NCBI GenBank assembly: GCA_019090615.1
Contig: JAHRVQ010000006.1
Location: forward strand, 1 to 64,000
Direction: 5' to 3'
DNA from: Pseudomonadales bacterium
Lineage (GTDB): Bacteria > Pseudomonadota > Gammaproteobacteria > Pseudomonadales > Azotimanducaceae
DNA: 64,000 bases
The position numbers and the translations under genes were made by a program. The notes beneath the pieces are model-generated. The model had not been told where the DNA came from. It was given only the letters and a program-made list of their open reading frames with translations, and ran no database searches. Positions 55,921 to 64,000 of the stretch are shown piece by piece; the stretch's first letter is position 1, and the number at the start of each line of letters is the position of its first letter.

Positions 55921-56403
55921 TCCTCCGATCCAATCGAAGCAAAGTGTAACGCTTCGTTGACGGTTATGTCACAACCCTGGATCACCGACACCTGGCTACA
56001 ATGCCGGTTTTCTGGGGCCTACGACATATTTCCATATATTGCTGGCCAATTGACAACAATTAAAGCAATTATCGAGCCAATACCGAATTAGAGATCCAGT
56101 GCCCGCATACGAGCACCATTGATTAACTATATATTAAGCCTTTTTAATTTTTATCAAGAAGATGGCATACAATTAAAAAGACATTACAGAACCCTAATAT
56201 GTCTTTGAGAAATAATTTTCTGTATTCTTTGCGGTTAATGCGTTTAATCTAAGAGCCACAGCCATGAGCGAATGAACAGCCATGAACGGATAACAGCCAT
56301 GAGCCAATAAAAAGCCATGAGCGATTGAGCCGTCAAAAGTGCCAACCCCCTGGACGGATATTCACACGCTCACTACGATTTTCAGCTCTAATAAAAGGTG
56401 CGT
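55921..56403. other. Intergenic region with a mini-ORF repeat block
   Basis: 483 bp upstream of the exonuclease gene. The first 330 bp show nothing I can identify; an AT-rich part (about 56130-56240) could hold a promoter. The four-copy repeat at 56259-56330 follows. AAGG before the gene at 56393-56396 is its ribosome binding site. Confidence 0.5.
56259..56330 (+). repeat. Four 17-19-bp repeats, each an ATG-stop mini-ORF
   Basis: Each unit begins with (C)AGCCATGA. The mini-ORFs are ATG AGC GAA TGA, ATG AAC GGA TAA, ATG AGC CAA TAA and ATG AGC GAT TGA (Met-Ser-Glu, Met-Asn-Gly, Met-Ser-Gln, Met-Ser-Asp). The third codon and the stop differ between copies, but the start, three-codon length and stop are kept in all four. 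The block ends 73 bp upstream of the exonuclease start. Confidence 0.85.
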
Positions 56404-56916
56404 ATGTTAAGGACAAATAACCCGCTGATAATCGACGTTGAGGCGTCCGGTTTCGGCCCCACTAGCTACCCTATTGAAGTGGGTCTTGCCCTGGATGATG
56501 GCAACCATTTTTGCAGCCTGATTCTACCCGCAGCCAGTTGGACCCACTGGGATGATGATGCAGAAAAAATCCACCGCGTTTCTCGAGACATATTAGAAAC
56601 CTACGGCAAACCAATGCAACAGGTGACCCACACACTAAATAAAATCCTGGCCGGCAAGACTGTCTATACTGACGGCTGGGTGGTCGACAAACCATGGCTT
56701 ACAACACTTTTTTTTGAGGCACGTACAACCATGAATTTCCAGGTCAGTGCTCTGGAAATGATCCTCTCGGAACAACAAATGGAACGCTGGCATGATACCA
56801 AGGACATCGTCATAAAAGATCTGAATTTATCTCGCCACCGCGCTAGTTGCGATGCCGTTATTATTCAGGAAACTTTCAAGCGTACATTTAAAGATAGTCA
56901 AAACGATAAAAAATAA
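56404..56916 (+). CDS. DEDDh 3'-5' exonuclease-like protein
   Basis: About 170 residues from the ATG at 56404, with AAGG five bases upstream. Exonuclease motifs: IDVEASGFG (Asp, Glu; ExoI), DGWVVDKPWL (Asp; ExoII) and LSRHRASCDAVI (His, Asp; ExoIII), so all four acidic residues and the DEDDh histidine are visible. Relatives include RNase T and DNA polymerase proofreading subunits; DNA or RNA substrate unknown. Followed by astE after 20 bp. Confidence 0.88.
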   Translation: MLRTNNPLIIDVEASGFGPTSYPIEVGLALDDGNHFCSLILPAASWTHWDDDAEKIHRVSRDILETYGKPMQQVTHTLNKILAGKTVYTDGWVVDKPWLTTLFFEARTTMNFQVSALEMILSEQQMERWHDTKDIVIKDLNLSRHRASCDAVIIQETFKRTFKDSQNDKK

Positions 56917-56936
56917 ACCACAATCCCACGCCCAAT

Positions 56937-58010
56937 ATGAGCAACTTTGAAACTGCTAGCCAACTATTTATTCGCGACGGCGACTTCCTCAACTTTACTC
57001 GTCAGTACGATCTGTCGATTCCTCAGCCGTTGGTTTTTCAGAAGCATAATTTTAAAGTAGAATTACTCGCCGCTGGCATTCTATTATTAGAACCAAAAAG
57101 CCTAATTACAACCACCGACATAATTATTTCAACAGGTATACACGGCGATGAAACTGCGCCGATTGAAATGGCCTGCCAGTGTATTGCTGACATCATCCTC
57201 GGCAAACAGGATATAACCTGTCGAATTCTTTTTATCATCGGCAATCCAATCGCCATGAATACCGGCGAACGTTTTATTGATGAGAATTTAAATCGACTCT
57301 TTTCTGGCCACTACCGTACAATACCGACATGCTATGAGGGTCGCCGAGCAGAAACCATCGAACTGCATGTAAACGCCTTTTTCAATCAACATTCAATCAC
57401 CCAGGTTGAAGCACCGCAAACACCCAATGACGCTCAGCGCAGACAACGCTATCATTATGACCTCCACACGGCGATTAAGGGATCAAAATACGAAAAATTT
57501 GCTGTTTACCCCTTTCGTGAAAAAGGCAACTGGCAATCACAACAATTACAGCGCCTTTATGCACTCGATATCAAAACGATAATTTTTGGCAATGCACCAA
57601 CAACAACCTTTTCATATTTTACAGCCAATGTTTTTGACGCCAATGCTTTTACCGTTGAACTCGGCCAATTACGGCCCTTTGGCCAAAATTACGGCCTGGA
57701 CCTGACTAAAATCAACCGAGGCTTACGTCGCCTCATGGCAGAAAAACCGCTGGTTTTACAACCTTTCGACAACAAGGACTTCCATCTATTTCAGATACTA
57801 TGCCAAATCACCAGACGAACAAAAAATTTTAGATTTCATATTCCCGCAGACACTAAAAACTTCACATCGTTTCCTGTCGGTACCCTGATAGCAGAAGACC
57901 AAGACAGGCAATACATCACATCATTGCCAAATGAAGCGATAGTTTTCCCTAACATGACAGTGCAAATTGGCCACAGAGCCGGCCTGATGGTTTTACCGAC
58001 CACTGTGTAA
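56937..58010 (+). CDS. astE: Succinylglutamate desuccinylase
   Basis: 357 residues, normal length. M14-like zinc enzyme; ligands His69 and Glu72 in GIHGDETAPIE and His177 in DLHTAIKGSKYEKFAVYPF; the catalytic Glu lies in FTVELGQLRPFG. Catalyses the last step of the arginine succinyltransferase pathway, giving glutamate and succinate. The other ast genes are absent around it; it is paired instead with the exonuclease gene. Confidence 0.93.
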   Translation: MSNFETASQLFIRDGDFLNFTRQYDLSIPQPLVFQKHNFKVELLAAGILLLEPKSLITTTDIIISTGIHGDETAPIEMACQCIADIILGKQDITCRILFIIGNPIAMNTGERFIDENLNRLFSGHYRTIPTCYEGRRAETIELHVNAFFNQHSITQVEAPQTPNDAQRRQRYHYDLHTAIKGSKYEKFAVYPFREKGNWQSQQLQRLYALDIKTIIFGNAPTTTFSYFTANVFDANAFTVELGQLRPFGQNYGLDLTKINRGLRRLMAEKPLVLQPFDNKDFHLFQILCQITRRTKNFRFHIPADTKNFTSFPVGTLIAEDQDRQYITSLPNEAIVFPNMTVQIGHRAGLMVLPTTV

Positions 58011-58066
58011 TTTTTACCATCAGAACACGCACAATTTGTTTTTACAGCACGACGCCTGACTAAGAC

Positions 58067-59323
<1,257 letters not shown>

Positions 59324-59370
59324 TTACGTTTTACTCTTAACCATTTTTCAACGTCAAGCGAACTGCGAAC

Positions 59371-60522
59371 TTAACGCAGCAGCCACTCACCCTTATTTTT
59401 AATCAATTTTTTATCATAATCAGCTGTTTCACCATCTACCACGATATATCCCATGGCTCGCAGCTCACATATCTTTTGCCATCTACCCAGATCAACGTCG
59501 GTTAATGGCACACTGACTATCTGCCGAGGTTCTTGCATTGGCTTACCTAAACTCGCAAGCGCCTTGAGATCCAGATCAAAACCGGTCGCACCGCGTGCTC
59601 TACCAAATACTTTACCCACATCATTATATCTTCCGCCTTTTGCAACCCGACGGCCAGTAGCATGAACATAAGCTGCAAACACAATACCTGTATGATAGTT
59701 ATAACCCCGCAACTCGCTTAAATCATAATAGATTTCAGCTTGCTCAAATCGACTACCAATGCCATCCGCAACCCATTGTAAATTATCCAGGCATTTCAAT
59801 ATATCTGGATAGGTGGCAAATAAAATCTTGCCTTTGGCGAGGACATCGGCACCACCACATAATGTCGGCAAGCTAATAATCCGTTGCGCCAACTTTTTCT
59901 CAAGACCCAGTCCATTTACCTTATCACTCAGATCTGGCAGGGCTTTATTTTGAATTAGATCGAATAAAACCTCTTCATCCTCTTTGGCAATATCTGCCAT
60001 TTTTATCAATTGGCGAAAAATACCAACATCACCTAATTCAACATGCGGCGCTAAATCAGTAATTGTTTTCACTGACTCAATCATCAGACTAACTATTTCC
60101 AGGTCGCCGCCACTGCCAGTATCACCAAACAGCTCCGCACCAAGACTAATCGGCGTCCTGGATGCAAGCATATTGTCTGCTTTGGCGTGTAATACAGTCC
60201 CGGCATAACATAACCGCACATCACCTTGTTGATTAAGACTATGGGCATCGATTCTCGCGACCTGCGGGGTGATATCTGCCCTGATACCCATTAGCCGGCC
60301 AGATACCTGGTCGGTCAATTTGAACGTTTTCAAATCCAGATCGGTCCCGGTGCCGGTTAATAATGATTCAAGAAACTCTACCATCGGTGGAATAACAAGC
60401 TGGTATCCCCAGCTCTGAAAAATATCCAATAATTGGCGCCTGACAGCTTCCAAATTCTGCGCGACAGGTGGTAATACTTCCTCCACGCCATCCGGTAGCA
60501 ACCAGCGATCAACGATATTCAT
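59371..60522 (-). CDS. hisZ: ATP phosphoribosyltransferase regulatory subunit HisZ
   Basis: 383 residues. A class II aminoacyl-tRNA synthetase-like (HisRS-like) fold without a tRNA-binding tail: WLLPDGVEEVLPP, GTGTDLDLKTFKLTDQVSGRLMGIRADITPQVARIDA, ELRGYNYHTGIVFAAYV. With short-form HisG it makes the first enzyme of histidine synthesis; HisG is not in the window. Lies between purA and the DUF2065 gene. Confidence 0.95.
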   Translation of the reverse strand: MNIVDRWLLPDGVEEVLPPVAQNLEAVRRQLLDIFQSWGYQLVIPPMVEFLESLLTGTGTDLDLKTFKLTDQVSGRLMGIRADITPQVARIDAHSLNQQGDVRLCYAGTVLHAKADNMLASRTPISLGAELFGDTGSGGDLEIVSLMIESVKTITDLAPHVELGDVGIFRQLIKMADIAKEDEEVLFDLIQNKALPDLSDKVNGLGLEKKLAQRIISLPTLCGGADVLAKGKILFATYPDILKCLDNLQWVADGIGSRFEQAEIYYDLSELRGYNYHTGIVFAAYVHATGRRVAKGGRYNDVGKVFGRARGATGFDLDLKALASLGKPMQEPRQIVSVPLTDVDLGRWQKICELRAMGYIVVDGETADYDKKLIKNKGEWLLR

Positions 60523-60535
60523 TGCTTCTCTTCAC

Positions 60536-60721
60536 TCAATTAATTATGTACAAAATACCCGTGCCAAGCATCATACTGGCAAACCCGATGAGCCGCATGG
60601 AACTATCATCAACCTGCGCTGCGATGACGATCATCTTTTTCCAACGGGCAGGATAAAGAAACGGCACAATACCCTCAATAACCAAGACCAGACATAGGGC
60701 TACGCCAATTTCATGCCACAC
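60536..60721 (-). CDS. DUF2065 (YjeT-like) small membrane protein
   Basis: 61 residues with two membrane helices (IGVALCLVLVIEGIVPFLYPARW and MRLIGFASMMLGTGILYII). The length, PFLYPARW turn and place between hflC and hisZ match YjeT/DUF2065. Function unknown. Thirteen bases from hisZ, so probably co-transcribed with it. Confidence 0.92.
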   Translation of the reverse strand: MWHEIGVALCLVLVIEGIVPFLYPARWKKMIVIAAQVDDSSMRLIGFASMMLGTGILYIIN

Positions 60722-60800
60722 CTTTCACTCCCCCATCACGACTACAACTGGACATAAACTCCGCCCATTTGGATAACCGCCCAAAGTAAGCAAGCCAATC

Positions 60801-60831
60801 AAAAAAAAACCGAAGGCTCACCTCCGGTTTT
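60801..60831 (-). terminator. Rho-independent terminator after hflC
   Basis: On the minus strand AAAACCGGAGG-TGAG-CCTTCGGTTTT is an 11-bp stem with one G-T pair and a four-base loop, followed by more T residues (eight to nine in total). It lies 39 bp after the hflC stop and separates the hflK-hflC transcript from the DUF2065-hisZ-purA genes. Confidence 0.92.
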
Positions 60832-60870
60832 CCTGACAATCAAACACTTGTCATAACTATAGCCGGCCGC

Positions 60871-61740
60871 TTAATTCTTACTGTTATTTAGATAGCGAAA
60901 GAAATCACTATCAGGGTCAATAAGCAATACGTCACTTTTATTCGCAAAGGTCTTTTTATAAGCGTTCATGCTTCGATAGAATCGGTAAAATTCTTTATCT
61001 TTGGTAAAAGCCGATGCATAAATTGAGGCCGAACCCGCATCACCATCACCGCGAATTTCTTCAGATTTTGAATAGGCCTCGGCAAGAATGATCTCTCTTT
61101 GCTTATTTGCATCAGCTCGCACACCTGCAGCAAGTTCTTCACCCTGGGCACGATGCTCACGGGCTTCGATATCTCGCTCGGTATTCATCCGGCGATATAC
61201 CGACTGACTAACTTCTGGTGGCAGATCAATCTTCTTCACCCGTATATCGACAATTTCAATACCTAGCTCTTGGCGGATAGAAATATCCAGCCGTTTGGTA
61301 AGTACTTCCATTAGCTCATCTCTTTCTCCTGAGACCACTTCATGCAAGCTACGATTACTAATTTCGTTCCGCAAACCATTATTAATTCTTTGTCCGAGTA
61401 AATTTATGGCTTTACTTTCATTGCCTGAAGTCGAGGTATAAAATTTCTGTACATCCCAGACTCTAAACTTGGCAAAAGAATCAACAATCACTGCTTTCTT
61501 CTCAAGCGTTAGAAATCGCTCTGCCGGCGCATCCAGTGTTAAAACCCGCGCATCAAATTTTCTAACCTGGTTAACAACAGGAATTTTAAAATGCAAACCA
61601 GGCTTCAAATCATTACGGCTGACTTCACCAAATTTGAGTAAAACTGCACGCTCAACTTCAGTCACAATAAAAATAGAATTGATGCCAATTACAACAGCAA
61701 CAAAACCAATAATTACAAAAAGAACACTTTTAGTAGACAT
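60871..61740 (-). CDS. hflC: HflC, SPFH/band-7 regulator of FtsH
   Basis: 289 residues. N-terminal membrane anchor (VLFVIIGFVAVVIGINSIFIV), then the SPFH domain (EVERAVLLKFGEVSRNDLKPGLHFKIPVVNQVRKFDARVLTLD) and a long coiled coil rich in Glu/Ala/Arg ending in IYASAFTKDKEFYRFYRSMNAYKK. Forms with HflK a cage around FtsH and modulates its proteolysis. Its ATG overlaps the hflK stop (TAATG). Confidence 0.96.
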   Translation of the reverse strand: MSTKSVLFVIIGFVAVVIGINSIFIVTEVERAVLLKFGEVSRNDLKPGLHFKIPVVNQVRKFDARVLTLDAPAERFLTLEKKAVIVDSFAKFRVWDVQKFYTSTSGNESKAINLLGQRINNGLRNEISNRSLHEVVSGERDELMEVLTKRLDISIRQELGIEIVDIRVKKIDLPPEVSQSVYRRMNTERDIEAREHRAQGEELAAGVRADANKQREIILAEAYSKSEEIRGDGDAGSASIYASAFTKDKEFYRFYRSMNAYKKTFANKSDVLLIDPDSDFFRYLNNSKN

Positions 61741-62885
61741 TAGTTTCGATCCCTTCTGTTTCTGCGTGTTGTATCGTTGCTATCAACCACTCCACCCGAG
61801 CTACGGCTATACCCCGACGAACGATTATTTTCGTTAGAATTTTCCATTAATTTATCTAATGGCAGATACAAAAGGTTATTACCGCCTTCCACATCGATCA
61901 TAATTTTGGTGCTGTTAGACATAACAGACTCCAGCGTATCTATATAAATACGATCTCGGGTAACCTCTGGTGCCAGCGAATATTCTGTATACAACTTATT
62001 AAATCTTTCTGCCTCACCTGTTGCTTCGGAAACAACCCGTTGTTTATATCCTTCTGCTTCTTCTAATAGACGCTGCGCCTGCCCACGCGCTTCGGGAATC
62101 ACCTGATTGGAATAGGCATCTGCTTCGTTTAGCACCCGAACCTCATCTTCACGGGCCTTGATCACGTCATCGAAGGCTGCTCGAACAGATTCTGGCGGCG
62201 CAGTCTCGTCGATATTAACCTGGCTAATCTGGATACCAGTACCGTACTTGAGCATATAATTCTGTACGCGTATTTTTATGTTATCACCCAGCAGTTGCCG
62301 GCCTTCAGTCAAAACTTCATTCATAGTGGCACTACCTACTTCATGCCGGAGGGCACTTTCAGTTGCATGCTGGAGACTGACGACCGGGCTTCTCACCCGC
62401 AGCAAGTACTGCTCGACATCCCCGATCACAAACTGGATGGACATCCTGACTTTGACAATATTTTCATCCTCAGTCAGCATATCTGAATGTACCTGTATAT
62501 CTCTTACTCGAGTAACATTCTCAATAAGTACCCGATCAATTAATTTCGGGTTCCAGTGCAATCCAGGACCCACTAACTCAGGCTGCACCTCACCAAAACG
62601 CAGTACCACCCCTTGCTCCTGCTGATCAACACTATATACACCCATCCCAGCCCATACCAAAACTAGCACCAGCGCGATAGCACCTGCCATACCGCCACTC
62701 AGCGAAAATCCACCACCACCGCCTGCGCGACCACTACCACTGCCTTTTTTACCACCAAACATTTCAGCAAGATTATTCTGTAATTTACGAAATGCCTCAT
62801 CTAAATCAGGCGGGCCCTGATCATCTTTATTACCCCAGGGGTCCTTGCCACCCTCCTTGCCACCACCAGGCTCATTCCACGCCAT
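61740..62885 (-). CDS. hflK: HflK, SPFH/band-7 regulator of FtsH
   Basis: About 381 residues from the ATG at 62885 (MAWNEPGGG), chosen because GGAG lies upstream and the N-terminus then matches HflK; the frame extends another 30 codons upstream. Gly-rich N-terminus, membrane helix (GAIALVLVLVWAGMGVYSV), SPFH domain (QQEQGVVLRFGEVQPELVGPGLHWNPKLIDRV), coiled coil, C-terminal low-complexity Asn/Ser/Arg tail. Partner of HflC, with overlapping genes. Confidence 0.96.
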   Translation of the reverse strand: MAWNEPGGGKEGGKDPWGNKDDQGPPDLDEAFRKLQNNLAEMFGGKKGSGSGRAGGGGGFSLSGGMAGAIALVLVLVWAGMGVYSVDQQEQGVVLRFGEVQPELVGPGLHWNPKLIDRVLIENVTRVRDIQVHSDMLTEDENIVKVRMSIQFVIGDVEQYLLRVRSPVVSLQHATESALRHEVGSATMNEVLTEGRQLLGDNIKIRVQNYMLKYGTGIQISQVNIDETAPPESVRAAFDDVIKAREDEVRVLNEADAYSNQVIPEARGQAQRLLEEAEGYKQRVVSEATGEAERFNKLYTEYSLAPEVTRDRIYIDTLESVMSNSTKIMIDVEGGNNLLYLPLDKLMENSNENNRSSGYSRSSGGVVDSNDTTRRNRRDRN

Positions 62886-63080
62886 ATTGCTCTCTCCGTC
62901 AACTTTGCCTATAAGGATAAACAGGCATTTTCCCATCTTTAACCGATGAGTCATACCCTTCCTTCCTGCAAACATACAAAAATATAAATAGTTAAAGTTA
63001 TGTACCTAATTAGTACGCGTTTATTGAGTCAACTCTGATCCAGAATTAACTCAATAATTATTTAGTTGTTACTCAATAAT

Positions 63081-63102
63081 CATTCGATAATCATTCGATA
63101 AT
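63081..63102. repeat. Perfect 11-bp tandem duplication between hflX and hflK
   Basis: CATTCGATAAT occurs twice, preceded by ACTCAATAAT (63071), itself repeated 22 bp earlier as ACTCAATAAT at about 63049. Lies just after the hflX stop codon in the 241-bp gap before hflK. Confidence 0.7.
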
Positions 63103-63126
63103 ATTAGTTCTACAAGGTTAGACATA

Positions 63127-64000
63127 TTACACCCAGCCAGCATCAGAAGGCGCTTCCAGTCCTAGTGTATAAAGGTCCAGGCCCGCTTTCTTTACTAGCC
63201 GTTTCAGGTTATGTGCTTCAATTCGAAGCCTTAAGGTCAGCCCGCCATGATCATCCACCTGTTCATCTAATACAGCACCCAGTTGATATAATTCAGCCCG
63301 CAGCTGACCCTGAGCTGGCGCAATTTTTAGTACATGCTCAATCACATCATGACTCAATAATTCTGTCATTGCCTGCAGCAACTGATTGATCCCCTGCCCA
63401 GAGAGCCCCGACAACCATACTCTCACTGGCAGACCATTTTCATCTCTGTCAATGCGCGGTTTTTCATTGATCAAGTCAATCTTGTTATAGACTAGCAACT
63501 GGGGCACTGTAGCCGCACCTATTTCTGTTAACACTGCATTCACTTCCTGCATATGTAATGGTCGATCAGAAGCTGATGCATCAACTATATGCAATAGTAG
63601 ATCAGCTTGATTAACTTCCTCCAGAGTCGCACGAAACGCATCTATCAGACCATGCGGGAGCTGTCTGATAAAACCCACTGTATCCGTTAAAATAGCCGTA
63701 CCCACAACAGGCAGATCAAGTTGCCTTAACGTAGGGTCCAGCGTCGCAAAGAGTTGATCGGCAGCATGCACCTCGGCATTACAAACCTGATTAAACAAGG
63801 TTGATTTTCCAGCATTAGTATACCCCACCAGAGACACAGTTCGAATATCAGCCTTCTGCCGAGCACGACGGTTTTGAGCACGTTGCTTACGTACCCGCAG
63901 CAAACGACGATTAATACTTTTTATCCGATCACCGAGCATTCGCTGATCGGACTCTAATTGTGTTTCGCCCGTGCCAGTAACACCAATGGCTGAGCCAGAG
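63127..64000 (-). CDS. hflX: GTPase HflX, N-terminus off the window
   Basis: Open to the right edge, so the N-terminal third (nucleotide-binding-like subdomain) is missing; about 290 C-terminal residues are present. The HflX signature GTGETQLESDQR is at the edge, then a coiled coil (RIKSINRRLLRVRKQRAQNRR) and the G domain: GYTNAGKST (G1), TLDPT (G2 side), DTVGF (G3), NKIDL (G4). Ribosome-splitting GTPase active in stress. The gene context hflX-hflK-hflC is conserved in gammaproteobacteria; hfq would be expected just off the window. Confidence 0.96.
   Translation of the reverse strand, partial: SGSAIGVTGTGETQLESDQRMLGDRIKSINRRLLRVRKQRAQNRRARQKADIRTVSLVGYTNAGKSTLFNQVCNAEVHAADQLFATLDPTLRQLDLPVVGTAILTDTVGFIRQLPHGLIDAFRATLEEVNQADLLLHIVDASASDRPLHMQEVNAVLTEIGAATVPQLLVYNKIDLINEKPRIDRDENGLPVRVWLSGLSGQGINQLLQAMTELLSHDVIEHVLKIAPAQGQLRAELYQLGAVLDEQVDDHGGLTLRLRIEAHNLKRLVKKAGLDLYTLGLEAPSDAGWV

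Noticed and set aside
63049-63102. AATAAT/GATAAT words as a Fur box
   Set aside because: The hexamers are spaced by five bases and belong to an 11-bp tandem duplication; they do not form the contiguous Fur pattern and lie just after the end of hflX.

Overview
The window looks like part of a chromosome from a marine-type gammaproteobacterium of the Cellvibrionales/Pseudomonadales sort. The best evidence is the right end, where hflX, hflK, hflC, a DUF2065 gene, hisZ and purA run in the order typical of gammaproteobacteria. Base composition is moderately AT-rich throughout, genes are densely packed on both strands, and no tRNA, rRNA, CRISPR array, transposase or phage gene was found. The taxonomic placement is inference.

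Layout. 1-1.7 kb: the first 573 codons of an exported collagen-like protein that runs off the left edge. 2-7.4 kb: a small membrane protein, an exported unknown, then an omega-aminotransferase and Rieske ferredoxin divergent from the alpha and beta subunits of a ring-hydroxylating dioxygenase. 7.4-12.3 kb: Nudix hydrolase, NmrA-like protein, HspQ, DHH phosphoesterase and MFS transporter. 12.3-18.6 kb: a second catabolic block (SDR, stand-alone Rieske oxygenase alpha subunit, fused double CoA-transferase, second SDR). 18.7-28.8 kb: an RND efflux pair, a degenerate PAS histidine kinase, an M13 lipoprotein peptidase and a quinone reductase. 28.9-38.3 kb: long aromatic amino acid hydroxylase, InaA-like kinase, soluble histidine kinase, KdsD, transglutaminase, SulP/BicA-like transporter and FAD monooxygenase. 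38.8-47.5 kb: hybrid kinase, homogentisate dioxygenase, Nudix, MAPEG, fused PabB-PabC, M20 peptidase and VOC protein. 47.7-52.1 kb: a signalling island (CA-REC-REC-HPt protein, YfiR-like periplasmic protein, CHASE8-type chemoreceptor). 52.3-58 kb: small and accessory genes ending in a DEDD exonuclease and AstE. 58-64 kb: the conserved purA-to-hflX block.

How the genes fit together. Several enzymes point to use of aromatic compounds: two Rieske oxygenases, the aromatic amino acid hydroxylase, homogentisate 1,2-dioxygenase, an FAD hydroxylase and a CoA-transferase. No dedicated reductase for the Rieske systems is in the window. Signalling proteins are abundant, and two of them have lost residues needed for ordinary kinase or receiver chemistry.

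The most unusual structural feature is the number of short tandem duplications (6-28 bp, 2-5 copies, unrelated unit sequences) at gene edges, several overlapping start or stop codons or providing the ribosome binding site. At one place (56.26-56.33 kb) four repeat units each form a complete ATG-two-codons-stop mini-ORF. The other main candidates for new biology are the YfiR/CHASE8-chemoreceptor pair and the double CoA-transferase whose N-terminal half lacks the catalytic aspartate.
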